From: Bidens hawaiensis
Lineage: Eukaryota; Streptophyta; Magnoliopsida; Asterales; Asteraceae
DNA length: 64,000 nucleotides
Assembly (NCBI GenBank): GCA_021521415.1
Contig: JAIQDT010000001.1
Coordinates: 5,518,001 to 5,582,000 of the forward strand
Direction: 5' to 3'
Shown piece by piece: positions 32,326-44,620 of the stretch (positions are counted from its first letter, which is position 1; every line of letters starts with the position of its first letter). The notes beneath the pieces are model-generated. The model was not told the origin of the DNA. It made no database searches and saw only the letters and a program-made list of their open reading frames with translations. The translations under genes were made by a program, and so were the position numbers.

Positions 32326-35300
32326 TGTGACATTCGCGACAAAACGAGGTACACTATATTCATTACGTAACAAGTAAACGATAAATCGGTTAATTCGTAG
32401 AGCTTAAACGAGTAACCGACCGATACTAATTATGACCCGTATACATACTGAGGGGTCATATACGAGTTATATATATGTTATAGAGGCTAACATATTGATA
32501 TTTAGGCCCCAGTACGTTTAAAACTCTTTAAACGAAAAAGGTTTCGTTTATCGATACGCTATAAGCTTAAACGCAATCGTTAATATCAAAACAAGCATTG
32601 TAGCATCCGTTAAGCCGAAAAAGATTTATAAAACACTTATATGACATGTTCTAAGCAATCCGTGAAAATATTTTGGAATTTTACAACGAGTCAGTACGTT
32701 TTTCTTATTTTACAAAAATAAGCTGAAAAACACTCGTTTTTGCGCTACTTCTCACACCCGAATTAATTTTCTTGCGAAAAACCGAACCTGAACTAAATTT
32801 GAAGTGGGCTTTTCATGTTTGGGCTTGTATAATCAGATTAATGGCCAAAACAGCCCATTATGGGCCATTCCTTGGATTCCGATCGGCCAGCCCACCCTAC
32901 TTCACATTTTTTTTATATAACTTACTCCTTAAGCCTTATTATTCATTCTAACTCATAAAAATTTGAAGTCCAAGCAGCTGCAAAGTAGAACTCCAGAAAC
33001 TTTCAAAAGTTACATCAAAAACCTAAGGTAATTAGTGATTTTCTTTGAGTTTTAACCATGATTAACATAGTTTAACCATGAAAAATTAATCCTTGATTAG
33101 TTTTAAACATGTTTAACCATCCAAAAACCCTAAAAATCAAGTAAAATCATGTTTTGATGTTAAACATGTTTACAAACCAGGAACATAAACTTTTTTGGTC
33201 AAAAACGCGGATTAGAAGATGAATACAACGTTTTTACGGTTAGAAAGTTCGATTTGAACCCAAAACCGAAACCCTAATTATCAAGGCTGTTACATGGATG
33301 ATTTATGCTTGGTTTGATGTTATATGATATGTAGATATACTGAGTTTGCATCCCGAGACCCGGAGAGTCGTTTAAGCTAGCAAAATTCATCGAAAACCGA
33401 CAAGGTAAACCCGTAACACTCGTTTAGGGGCTGTTTAGTATTAGGTTGTGACGTGCTTGTTTTTAGCTTGTGAAAACTTGCAGGAACATTAGGGATCATA
33501 TAAATGAGTCTCTGTTCAAATTTGGTAATTTTTCGATAAACGGAGAATATTTGGTGAATTTATTTCCGTTTATGAGCGTTTATTTGGGAAAAATAGCTAA
33601 ACATATTGAAAAATTATGAAACTTGGTTTTGGAGTTTAATATGTGATGGTAAGATCACTGGTAAAGTTTGGGAATCATTGGAAATGCCTAAGTATGGTTT
33701 GTGCAATCATGGTTTAACCGAATTTTAACAGCCGAAAAATGCACAAAAAGGCATTTTGTCAAAAGAGTTAGGTTCTGGAAATTTTGCAGGAGCTATGTAA
33801 TAACATTGAGGCCATTTGTAAAAATTATCGGATTTTTCGGAGGTCGTTTGATATAAACGGGCCATTTATTACACGATTATAACCTATTAAATGAATTTTT
33901 ATAAATAAATAATTAATCATAAAATTTCTGAAAATATTTTTATAAAATTCTCCATGTCTTAATGTATTTTTACAAAAATTTACATAATTTATATATAAGT
34001 ACATATTTAGTTATGATTAATCAAAGATTTAAATTATAATTGTTTTAACGAAACCGGCAGTTTTGTGTTTAACGGACTGACTGGTATGTCAAAATGTCAA
34101 AAGTGGTCAAATATCATATTTTTGAATGATATTGATAAAAACGAACTTTTTACGAAAATTCCGGACAAATCGGGTGGATTGTGCGCGTTTTGTATAATCA
34201 AACCCGTGTGAAAACGGAAACGAACCCTGCGATCAAACCAGACACCGAAACCTTAAAATTCTTTCATAAATCAAATCATTTTATCAATCAATATATTTAC
34301 TTAAGTTTATGTGATCTTACCTAATCCCGAAACGTATAAACGATCAACTGGGCTAGGCTCGGGAAACGGTGAAACTGAGCCAAATCCAGTTTTAAACATT
34401 TCATAGTATACAACGTCACAATCTAAGACTATGGTCATGTTCTGGGCCTAACAGCTATACCCAGATTATCTATACAGCCCGACTTAGCTTGAACACTGTA
34501 CTAGTAATAACAATACGATACCGTTTATAGGAATCAGGCTATAAACGAGGCATCTGACTTATTGATACGTAATTTCCGTGCGAACTACGATAAGGTGAGT
34601 TTCACGACCCCCACTTTCTAAACTGTTTTACGAACTTTTGGGTGAAAAGCATGTTTACATATACTGATATACTTGAAAACGTGTGATGATGTGGATTATC
34701 TAAGTACTAACACTTGACAAGTCCCCACAAACACAAGTGATTAACTTCGTGCCGGTGACGTGTGGATAGTACTATCGGTTTGACAAACCCAACTGACAGA
34801 GCCGGAGGGGTATGCCGGAACATATGTAAACCCAGTTGCACATTGTCATTATATTTTTACATACTGCTATGTGGTGTTTGACATAGTACATACTTGGGGC
34901 AAGTGGCTGTTAAATGCCAACGGGAGTGCATGGGCAGTGGAGGCCATGTGTTTTAGCTCGTTTCGGTTTCACTTGTGGCTTAGTATAATACATCATACAC
35001 ATACATATATACATACACACTGTAAACTTTACGAACTCGTGTACTAATTTCATTGACACTCGTGAAACTTGAAACTCACCAACTAGACGTAGTTGACCCG
35101 TTTTAACATGCATTTCAGGTAAAGCAAAAGTGGAATGATTTGCTTACATGCTTTGTGTTAGAAGGAAAGTTGAATAGCTGTGAATAGACGCTGATATAAT
35201 ACTGAATAAGAAGCTCGTAAACCGGTTATGTGTTTTTCACCTAGTTTGTAAACATAGTACCTACCAATGTAATATGATGTAATTTAGCTGTTGAATTTCT

Positions 35301-35382
35301 TTATAAACAATGTGGTTGATACCAGTGTTATCTGTTACATTTCCGTATTACGCTTCCGCAACTACCTAGTCGGGGTGTGACA
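32326..35382 (+). repeat. 3' LTR of element E (3057 bp)
   Basis: TGTGACATTCGCG...GTCGGGGTGTGACA, nearly identical to 13153-16210. Differences noted by eye are mostly single substitutions, with one 1-base deletion (TTTTGGGTGAAA here, TTTTGGGGTGAAA in the 5' copy). It is followed by CTAAC and the continuation of the array unit. Confidence 0.93.
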
Positions 35383-36592
35383 CTAACAATGGGGACCGGA
35401 ACAAGAAAAGCTTTCAAAACTCTAAAGTTTATGCTTTGCAATGCTCCCGTTTTAACCCTTCCTGATGGAAACGACAAATTTGTGGTATTTTGCGATGCAT
35501 CTAACCAAGGTCTCGGTTTCATTCTCATGTAACAAGGTCAAGTTATTGCATATGCCTCGAGACAACTTAAGTTTCATGAAAAGAGTTACACGACTCATGA
35601 TCTCGAACTTGTTGTCGTCGTTTTCGCTCTCAAAATCTGGAGACATTATCTTTATGCACAAAATGTGTTTTATTCACCGATCATAAAAGTTTTCAACACA
35701 TCTTTGACCAAAAAGATCTCAACATGAGACAACATCGATGGGCCAAATTACTTAGTGATTACGATTGAGAAATTCGCTACCACCACGGTAAAGCGAATGT
35801 TGTAGCCGATACCCTTAGTCGTAAAGTTAATGTCAAATCCGTTCTACTTCATAGCATCATCATCCAAACCGATATCCAAGACCGCATCTATCGATCCCAA
35901 TGCACCTCCACTGATGAAGGCAATATGTAATACGAAATGTCATGTGGAGCCGAACTTCAACTCGAAACCAAACCCGATGGCTTGCTCCATTTTCTCAATC
36001 GTTTGTGGGTTCCCGATCGTGATGAACTTCGTACTTTCATTCTCGATGAAGCTCATATATCGTGATATTCCGTACATCCTGGTGTGGATAAGATGTACTT
36101 CGATCTTCGATCTATTTATTGGTGGCCGGGTATGAAAAAGGACGTAGCACTTTATTTCTCAAAATGTCTTACTTGATCAAAGGTTAAAGCCGAACATCAA
36201 AATCCTTTTGGTTTACTTGAGCAACCTCCTATTCCTGTTTGGAAATGGGAAGACATTTCTATGGACTTTATCACTGAATTACCCCCACTCAAAAGTAAAA
36301 TGATAGCATTTGGGTCATCATTGATCGATTAACCAAATCAGCTCACTTCATCCCGATCCGTGAGAAGTACTCTGTTGAACAACTCGCCTCGATCTTAGCA
36401 CCGGTTATCTTCCTCAAACCAATGGTCAATCCGATCTTACACTATAAACCCTTTGAGGATATGATTCGATCTTGTGTTCTCGATTTTGATGGAAAGTGGG
36501 ATTCTCATCTCCCGCTTATCGAATTCTCGTACAACAATAGTTATCATTCTTGCATTGATATGGCTCCCTTCCAAGCTCTTTATGGTCGTAAG
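35383..36592 (+). pseudogene. Last array unit, continuing into normal gypsy integrase
   Basis: Continues the unit interrupted at 13152 (RNase H, then the integrase zinc region) with the shared stops after GFILM, DYD, HIS and CLT. Unlike the other units, the linker HQNPFGLL goes on into true integrase sequence ([23 protein letters not shown], 36215-36290), then decays: frameshifts near 36300 and a deletion of part of the core around 36400-36440 before [21 protein letters not shown]. This marks the right end of the tandem array, where the original element's order is kept. Confidence 0.85.
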
Positions 36593-37768
36593 TGTTGAGT
36601 CAAACAATTGACCTAAGGGGGAGATTGTTATGTCAAAGATTTGTTCTAAGAGACCTATGGAAGATTGGAATCTTCTCAACCTCCTCAGCATTCGCTAAGT
36701 ATGGAACCGGGCACACCTTAGACCTCCGAGCAAGCTTTTTACTTATCCGGGTACGATATTTTGTCTATCGGGCAAGGTTATCTTCAAGAAGTCTTCTTTA
36801 GTGGATATCCGAGAAGGGTTTGCAAATTAGTGTATTGTCGGGCAAGGTTCACTAATTTATTTAAATCCGGGCAAGGTTCACTTTATCAATAAAGTATGTT
36901 CTTCAGAGCTAAGTAAAGCTCACTACCGAGTAAGCTTTTGGCTAACCAAGCCCATGAAGCCAAGTAATTGGAAGACCTGGCTAGGTATTCATTAATAATA
37001 GTGGTCCAAGCAAGCTTGATGATTTAATGGAACATCCTTAAGTAATATCGGGCAAGGTTCAACTCAAGCAAGGAACAGTACTACCGAGTACACTTTGCTA
37101 ATAAGTTATTTTAAAGCAAAGAGTTGAATGGACCATCGAAGAACAAGGTTGCTGGTGAGTATTTTACTTGGTAAAATACTCTTCAAGTAAAGTCTACCCG
37201 GAAACTGATTCCGAGTACACTTCTATGTTACCAAGTATTGAGGGATGGCAGAATACACAGCCTACTCAGAGAATGAAGACTGTTGCAAAGCCTATCCGGA
37301 AGACTTGTTTTAAACTTAGAATATTTTTTGATTATGTAATTTGAATATGTATTTACGTTTAAGGGTTCTAGAAGGAATGACAGCTGTCATAGGGAGGCAG
37401 GCCTATAAATAGAATGTTTTAGGGCACGCCGCCAAAGAAAAAGAGATACATTAATTGAAATAGAATATTTTGTGTGTGACGGCTGTCTTAGGATTCGTAC
37501 GGATAAACCTTCCCTCAAGAAACCCTAAATAAATTATCGTTTGCATGAGTAATATTATATAAATGGAAATCTTTTGAGTGAATCTTGTTCGTGTTGGTTA
37601 CCATTGAATACTGATTAAGCAACTGTATGTTTGTTATTGATTCCATCTTTAACAAACGGTGATCTTTCTAAAGATAGCAACCCGTCATTAACTCTCTTGT
37701 CGGCACATTAATTTGTGTGAGTTATGACATGATTTGAGTAAGAGCCAGCAGAAATCAGGGACCTAACA
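36593..37768 (+). mobile_element. Near-solo LTR of an LTR retrotransposon, target duplication GTAAG
   Basis: Inserted in the integrase codons for GRKC: GTAAG stands at 36588-36592 and 37769-37773, and the gypsy frame continues after it (ILWNEIGETQITGLEMYQDTTDRID). It begins TGTTGAGTC and ends GGGACCTAACA. Bases 36611-36625 contain AAGGGGGAGAT, a polypurine tract, followed by TGTTATGTC at 36626. The most likely structure is a few bases of the 5' LTR fused to the last ~30 bp of the internal region and a full 3' LTR (36626-37768, 1143 bp). The LTR carries four or more CGGGCAAGGTT repeats at 36760-37060. No protein is encoded. Confidence 0.8.
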
Positions 37769-37773
37769 GTAAG

Positions 37774-37871
37774 TGTTGTTCTCTGATTTTATGGAACGAG
37801 ATTGGTGAAACACAAATCACCGGTCTCGAGATGTACCAAGATACTACCGATCGTATCGATTAAATCAGAAA
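37774..37871 (+). pseudogene. Gypsy integrase remnant right of the near-solo LTR
   Basis: CSLILWNEIGETQITGLEMYQDTTDRID-stop-IRN aligns with the integrase C-terminal region of element E ([25 protein letters not shown]). It ends abruptly at about 37871, where copia gag sequence starts without an LTR, so the junction is a deletion breakpoint. Confidence 0.82.
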
Positions 37872-39943
37872 TCAAGGAAATGTTGCAGTAACAACACAGC
37901 ATGAAGGTAACTTTGATTGGAGCAATCATGAAGAAGACATTGCAAATGATATCAAGAAGGAAAATGTGGCATTCATGGCCATAATTAATAAAGAAACTGG
38001 ATCAACTTCTCGGGTACATTCTGCTCCTACTATTGATTTAACTGAAGTTATCAATGATTTGAAAATGAAAGTAGGCAAGCTGGAAAGTGAGTGTTTTAAG
38101 AAACAGAGTATCATCAATGCATATAAGGCACATGAACTAGTGAGTGAAAGAAAGAATGAAAAGTTTGGAAGAAGATTGTGTAAACAGTTATAGAGCTCAG
38201 AAAAGATTCACAACTGAAATAGATGGGTTGAAGAAAATGATTATAGAAGAGAAGGTGCAGAACACAAAACTGCAGGCTGATAATGAATTCTTGATGAACT
38301 TGGTTTCCAGTGGAAACATCTGTGGAATTCTAAACCAAGTTAAGGAAGAAGACAAGTACAAAGCAGTACCACCACCTTTCAACAACTTTATGCCAAAAGT
38401 TGATAAAGAGAAAAGAAATGCATATCTACAACAATTCAAAGATGTTTTTCAAGATAAAGAAGAACTTATGGATTTGTATAAGAATTTTGAGGTGAGTGAA
38501 GAAGGAGAGTTTGTTGTGAAGAAAGATTTGGAAAAAGAAAAGTCAATTGGAGTTCAAGTCTCTGAAGATGACTTCGATTCAATTGACTTGAATCAAGATG
38601 ACTTGAGTGATTTAAGTGATCAAATCACTGATGAGGAAATCAAAGCTGCTGAAAGAGGAAGAAAATTAAGAAGCCAGAATCCATTGACAAACTTCCAATG
38701 TATCCACCTGTCACATCAAGAATGAAGAAACAGAATGAAAGAACAAAAAGAGAACATGTGTCCTTTGACATATTTGAAAAGAAGAAGGTAAATTACAATG
38801 TTGTAAGGCCTCTAAACCAAGAAGTATTGGAAAGGATAAAGCAGAACAACAAAAAAAGCGTGAAAGAATATGTGAATGTTGAAAACTTTATCCCTATTTA
38901 TCCTATTTTCTCTAATCATGAAGTCCTTGATATTGGAGAAGTGGAAACTATGAAAGAATATGAGAAGAGACAATCAAGACATAAAGAAAATCAAGATGAA
39001 GAACTACTGAATATGCAAAAAATTGTGTTTGTAAAGAGCAAGACTAAAAGACAAGACATCAAGATTGAGGAGTTTGTCCCTTTCTCAATCAACTTTGATA
39101 GTCTAAAGAATAAGAAGACCATTGGAGTCAAAGAACCATGACCAAGTGAAAGATTCAAGAAAGAAAAAGAACATGAGAAATATAAAGGAAAGGTTTGGTG
39201 CAAGAAGTGTGATGAGTATGGTCATCATACAAACTCCTGTAGTGAGACTCAAATTTAAGCCATTTCATATCCCAAGTGAAACAAAGTATGGACAAGACTT
39301 TGTGGCTTACAAAATGAAGTATCAAAAATATTTGGGTATGGGGAAAGGTTTGTGAAGAGGAAGTTCTGAAAAATGAGAGCCAAAGGCATTCAAGGAAAGC
39401 CAAGAAACATGTGGATAAGCCTGTTCAAAGGGGTAAATCTCCTGTGAAGCATGAGAAAAATGTTAAAAAGAGCTCTCAACCCTTGAGAATAACCCCTAAA
39501 AAGGATACTCAATCTGTCAAATCAGATAGTTCTCAAGGATCATCAAGCAGTGAGAAGACAAGAAGAAGATATGCATTTCCTAGAAAGAAACCAACAGAAA
39601 TCACTGGTGATGAAAAGTTTCTGATGAAACATGGATTTGAATCTGAAGGATTCTTTAGGAAACTTAAGGCTGAAACCAAAGTTGAGACAGTTCCTGATGT
39701 GAGAGACTACTCTGAAAAGAAAGACTATGTAGTGAAGGAGTGTGACACTGTATCAGAAGACTGTCTGGGTTCAACTTCATTTGTTAAAACCCCAAGAGAG
39801 TGTGGTTATGAAACAGACAATTCAGACAATATAGAACTCACTCATGAAGACCCTGAACCAACACTCACTTCCCAAGCTGCCTCTGAAACTGAATCTGATG
39901 AGCTGCAAGTTGATATGGCTTGCACTTCATCAGTCAACTAATC
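37872..39943 (+). pseudogene. gag of K
   Basis: Fragments in three frames: 37966-38193, 38144-38725, 38698-39122 and 39411-39943. The N-terminal piece (FDWSNHEEDI, VAFMAIINKE) is the end of the capsid. A long coiled coil follows (LKMKVGKLESECFKKQSI, LKKMIIEEKVQNTKLQADNE), then a region with VPPPFNNFMP. One CCHC knuckle, CKKCDEYGHHTNSC, lies at about 39201-39242. The last fragment is Lys/Ser-rich and ends TSSVN at a TAA. A T-rich, acceptor-like TTTTTCTTATGTGCAG follows at 39949-39964. At least four frameshifts exist. Confidence 0.82.
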
Positions 39944-39964
39944 AAAAGTTTTTCTTATGTGCAG

Positions 39965-42900
39965 GAACAGTCCACTCCTTTGAATGACATATGGTATATG
40001 GATAGTGGTTGTTCTAGGCACATGACTTGTGACAAGAGATAACTTGTCAATTATGAAGAAAAGTATGAAGGTCCTGTAGCATTTGGAAGTGATGAAAATG
40101 GTGGAAAGATTGTTGGAAAATGAATCTTAACAAATGGAAAAGTTTCATTTGATAATGTGTTTCATGTTGAAGGTCTTCTATATAATCTACTGAGTATATC
40201 ACAAATGTGTGATAAGGGATACTAAGTCAGTTTTGATGATTCACACTATTTCATTCTAAAACCTGAATTTGTAATTCCACCTGAAATGATTATGATGATG
40301 GCACCAAGAAATGGCAACTTATATAAATTGAATATGAAAGAAGCTGTTTCAAGAGGAGGTGCATGTTTTGTTTCTAAAGCCACTGAAAATGAATCAAAGT
40401 TGTGGCATATGAAATTGTGTCATGTGAAATTGAAGAACATGAACAAACTTGTGAAAGGTGAGCATGTAATTGGCTTACCTACAAGAGAATTCAAATTGGA
40501 AGAGCATTGTAGTTCATGTCAGAATGGAAAACAACACAAATCTACTCATAAGTCAAAACTCATCAACTCAATTGATCAAGTACTTGAATTACTTCACATG
40601 GATCTCTTTAGTCCTGTAAGTGTGCCAAGTATAGGAAAGAAAAGACATTGTCTTGTGATCATTGATGACTATTCAAGATATACTTGGGTTTATTTCCTAA
40701 GTACCAAGGATGAGACTGCAGAGTTGATTAAGGGTTGTGTAACAATGATTGAGAAAATATTGTATAGGAAAGTTAAAATGATGAGAAGTGACAATGGTAC
40801 TGAGTTCAAGAAGGGAGTTATGCAATAATTTTGTACAGAAACGGGAATACTTCAACAATTCTCAGCTCCTAGAACTCCTGAACAAAATGGTGTTGCAGAA
40901 AGAAGGAATAGAACTTTGATTGAAGCTGCAAGAACCATGTTAGCAGATGCTAATTTAGCTGTCATTTTTTGGGCTGAAGCCATAAATACAGCCTGCTATG
41001 TTCAGAACAGAGTACTTGTCAACAAAAGGCATAACAAAACTCCATATGAAATATTTCACAACAGAAAGCCTTATATCAAGTTTTTCAAGCCCTTTGGATG
41101 CAAATGTTTTCTTCTGAACACAAGGGACTATTTGAACAAGTTTCAAACAAAATCCCTAGATTGTTTCTTTGTTAGATATTCTACACACTCAAAAGCATAC
41201 AGAGTATATGTGAAAGACCATTTAAGTGTTATAGAATCATCTGACATCATCTTTAATGAGAATCAATTCAACACAGTTGATGGTGCAGCATGGCTGTTTG
41301 ACCATGAAAAGTTGATAAGGTCTTTCAAGATTTATCCTGAAGACTTTTATGACTCATTCTACAAGACAAGTATAATTGAAGAGAAAAAGAAGAAAACGTT
41401 GGACTTGGAAGAATTATGGAAGAAGGTTGCTAGAAAAGAAAAGGAATATACCTTTGTGAAGAATTCCTCAAGTGATATTGTTGAACAAGTTCAAGAAGAT
41501 AATCAAGAAAACAATCACAGTCCTGAACATGATCATACTGAGATAAATCAAGACAATCCAGATGTACAGAATGATCAAATTCAGAATGAGGGTGACCCAA
41601 GCAACCAAGCAAGTGAAGAAGTAGCTGCATCTACTACAAAATTTCAAGATCTATTTCAAAGATTGAATTTAGAAAACAATGGTGCATCTACTTCAGGACA
41701 ACATAATGATGAAGCATCAGAATTTCATGATGCAGAAACTGATTTGATCATTGAAGAACCAGATCTCAATGAAACAAATCTTGACACAAGTTTGTCTACA
41801 GATATGATTGTACAAACTCCTTATGTGGAAAAGAATCATCCTTCTGAAAACATCATTGGAGATTTGCATGAAAGAGTCACAAGAAGTCATTCTGAAATTG
41901 CAAACATCTGTATTTACTCATGCTTTCTATCCCAAATAGAGCCAAAGAACATTGCTCAAGCACTAAAAGACAATAGTTGGATGGAAGCAATGCAGGAGGA
42001 ACTGGCACAGTTCAGAGACCTACATGTGTGGGATCTTGTTGATAGGCCAATAGAGAGATATGCAATAGGAACCATATGGGTTTTTAGAAACAAAAGGGAT
42101 GAGAGGGGTTTGGTGATTAAGAATAAAGCTAGACTCATGGCACTGGGATGTCTTCAAGAAGAATGAATTTACTTTGAGGAAGTCTTTGCACATGTTGCAA
42201 GACTTGAAGCTATCAGGATCTTCCTTGCATATGCTGCCTCAAAGAACATTAAAGTGTTCCAGCTTGATGTTAAGTCTGCATTTCTAAATGGAATGATTGA
42301 TGAAGAGGTGTATGTAGCTCATCCTTCAGGTTTTGAGGATCTAATGTATCCAAACAGGGTGTATAAGCTAAACAAAGCCCTTTATGGATTGCATCAGGCT
42401 CCTAGAGCTTGGTATGATAAGCTGTCAAATCATCTTCTTGAAAATGGTTTATAAGAGGTGTCATTGACAAGACATTCTTCTACAAAAGAAAGGGATCAGA
42501 CTTGCTTATGTTACAAGTGTATGTGGATGACATCATCTTTGGATCTACAAATGAACAAATGTGCATGGAGTTTGAAGGGGTAATGAAGTCCAAATACAGC
42601 ATGAGCTCTATGGGAGAAATGAACTTCTTTCTTGGATTACAAGTTCAACAGAAAGCTAAAGGGATCTTCATTCACCAAAATAAATATGTGCAGGACATCT
42701 TGAACAAGTTCAACTGTCATGAGTACAAAACTGCTTCAACTCCAATGGACACCAAAGAAAAGATGATTGCAGATGAAAAGGGGGATCCTGTGGATGAACA
42801 TTAATATAGAGCCAAAATTGGATCTCTGATGTATCTGACTGCAACAAGACCAGATATCATGTTTGTTGTATGTGTGTGTGCAAGATTCCAATCAAGTCCA

Positions 42901-43081
42901 AAAGTCTCCCACATGAATGTTGTTAAAAGAATATTCAGATATTTGAAGGGAAGACCAGACTTAGGAATTTGGTACCCAAAGAACCAATCTTTTGATCTGA
43001 TTGCATATATAGACAGTGATTATGATGGCTGTAACATGAGCAGAAAGTCAACCTTAGGAGGATGTCAATTTTTGGGTGAAA
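39965..43081 (+). pseudogene. pol of K: protease, integrase, RT, partial RNase H
   Basis: Protease active site WYMDSGCSRHMTC at about 39992-40035, with stops at 40039 and further on. Integrase: zinc region (LWHMKLCHVKLKNM, CSSCQNGKQ), core with CLVIIDDYSRYTWVYF, MRSDNGTEFKKG and PEQNGVAERRNRTLIEAA; a TAA at 40826-40828 interrupts it. [33 protein letters not shown], the catalytic LQVYVDDIIFGST, and SSMGEMNFFLGLQV; stops at 42164-42166 and 42802-42804 and a frameshift near 42451. RNase H runs to GGCQFLGE, where CACTA begins. A typical SIRE-like order and sequence. Confidence 0.88.
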
Positions 43082-44100
43082 CACTACGTGAAAATTGACC
43101 TTCGGCCACACGAAAAAAGTGTAGCCGTAGGCCTTTAGCCACATACATTTGGTTCAGGTCATATGTGGCCAAAGGTCGCGACACCGTGGGTAGGTTATGG
43201 CCACACACAGATTTTAGTGGCCTTATGTGTTAATAAGTGTGGCTAAAGGGTACAGACATTAGTTGCTGGCCATCAAGAAGCCTCTCCAATAAGTGTGGCT
43301 AAATGGTAGAAAATGGCCACATGTCAATTTCCTATGAGTGACCATTTCATCTATATAGCCACATGAATATATGCTTCAGCCACATGAATTTCATCTAATA
43401 TCATATAGACACTGGAGGGTGTTCTCAATGTGGCTAAAAATGTGAACTTGCTAGTCAAAAACTCTTTTGTAGTTTGTGGTGTGGCCATTGTCTTACCGTG
43501 TGTCACACATAATGCTTTTAGTAATTTAAAGTGTGGCTATTGTCAAACTTTTCGTCACACATGGTGAGGTTCTGTGTGGCTAATAATATCATTTTTAGCC
43601 ACTGGAGGTTGTTGTCAATGTGGCTAAAATTGTGAAGTTGCCACTCAAACACTCTTTTGTAGTTTGTGTTGTGGCCATTGTCTTACCGTTTGTCACACAT
43701 AATGCTTTTCGTAATTTAAAGTGTGGCTATTGTCAAACTTTTCGTCACACATAGTTAGGTACTGTGTGGCTAATAATATCATATAGACACTGGAGGTTGT
43801 TGTCAATTTGGCTAAAACTGTGAAGGTGCCACTCAAACACTCTTTTGTAGTTTGTGGTGTGGCCATTGTCTTTACCGTTTGTCACACATAACGCTTTTGT
43901 AATATAAAGTGTGGCTATTGTCAAACTTTTCGTCACATAAAAATGTTTATGTTGTGGCTAATGGTCATTTATAGACTCTTATTTTTGTAATTTCAGGTGT
44001 GGCTATTGTCTTACTTTTGGTCATACCTATTTAATGTGTTCTATGTGGCCAAATTGTGTGTAGTTAGGCAATATATAATTATTTTTATTTTTTGTGCAGC
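43082..44100. repeat. CACTA subterminal repeats, including a ~189-bp tandem repeat (43410-43975)
   Basis: Words such as TGTGGCTAA, TTTAGCCACA and GTGGCCATTGTC occur many times on both strands, the typical transposase-binding layout of CACTA ends. Within it, units starting CACTGGAGG at 43410, 43600 and 43788 (spacing 190 and 188 bp) repeat the same order of words (CTCTTTTGTAGTTTGTG, TTACCG, GTCACACATAA, GTCAAACTTTTCGTCAC). The units are ~85-90% alike by eye. Confidence 0.82.
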
Positions 44101-44211
44101 AATATAAAACAGCTATAAGCAACAAAACAAAATTATTATATTAACATTAATATTCACTTAAGCAAATGTATATGCAAAATATCTTACAAAATACAGAAAT
44201 AACGACTACCT

Positions 44212-44353
44212 ATATACTAGCTAAGGCGTCGGTTTTCTTGGCACTGCTCCTTGTCTTCTGTTTAGTCACCCGGTCTATCGTTGTGTACTTTGCCTTTGCC
44301 TTCTTTCCAGCTCTGTCTGGTTCTTTTGAGGACGGGAGTGGTGGTAGCTGGAA
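44212..44353 (-). CDS. CACTA gene, last exon (basic C-terminus)
   Basis: On the minus strand an acceptor-like GTTGTTCCAG precedes LPPLPSSKEPDRAGKKAKAKY, then TTIDRVTKQKTRSSAKKTDALASI and a stop. It is Lys/Arg-rich, as expected of a nucleic-acid-binding or nuclear-localised tail. It follows the DUF8039-like exon by a ~265-bp intron that holds a foldback insertion. No catalytic DDE transposase motif is visible in the part of the element inside the window. Confidence 0.5.
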
Positions 44354-44436
44354 CAACAGAATATGAAAAAAAATATATATAATTAATGTCGTAATTTGTA
44401 ATCGAATAGAACAAAATAGTGTGCATACATACATCC

Positions 44437-44605
44437 CGAACGTTCGTTTAACTGTTCGTGAACCTTTCCGCGGGAAGTTCGTTTATGTTCGTTTATCTTT
44501 GTTCAATTACGTTAGTTTAGATTATAAACAAACGAACATAAACGAACACAAGTGTTCATTTTTTAAACTAAATCAAAAAGAACATAGATATTTGTTCGGT
44601 TAAGT
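44437..44605. repeat. Foldback (MITE-like) sequence inside a CACTA intron
   Basis: GTTCGTTTATGTTCGTTTA (about 44479-44497) is matched in reverse complement by TAAACAAACGAACATAAACG (about 44524-44543), and GTTCG words extend to both outer ends (CGAACGTTCGTTTAACTG at left, TTGTTCGGTTAAG at right). The layout of arms around a ~25-bp AT-rich centre fits a small non-autonomous foldback element. No target duplication was identified with certainty. Confidence 0.5.
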
Positions 44606-44620
44606 TAAAAGGGAACAAAC

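Larger units (their letters stand above)
13153..35382 (+). mobile_element. Complete chromodomain Ty3/gypsy retrotransposon 'E' carrying a nested SIRE-like composite
   Basis: Two LTRs of 3058 and 3057 bp (13153-16210, 32326-35382) in direct orientation, flanked by the 5-bp target duplication CTAAC (13148-13152, 35383-35387). Internal parts in order: tRNA-iMet primer-binding site, extra ORF, gag, protease, RT, RNase H, integrase, chromodomain, hairpin and polypurine tract. Without the 9810-bp nested insertion and its 5-bp duplication the element is about 12.4 kb. By eye the LTRs differ at roughly 25 sites (~0.8%), so the insertion is young. Two frameshifts and two stops in gag-pol make it non-autonomous now. 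Integrase order after RT/RNase H and the chromodomain place it among plant chromoviruses, probably Tekay/Del-like. Confidence 0.93.
37872..43081 (+). mobile_element. 5'-truncated, decayed SIRE-like copia 'K', interrupted by CACTA
   Basis: Gag with zinc knuckle, protease, integrase, RT and the first half of RNase H are present in order but broken by many frameshifts and stops. LTR, primer-binding site and gag start are missing on the left. The right side is cut by the CACTA transposon at 43082, and the rest of K would lie beyond the window. It is the most decayed of the copia elements here and therefore probably the oldest. Confidence 0.85.

Noticed and set aside
37872..37966. An LTR or primer-binding site at the start of copia K
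   Set aside because: Gag codons follow gypsy integrase codons directly; no TG...CA end or tRNA-complementary site exists.
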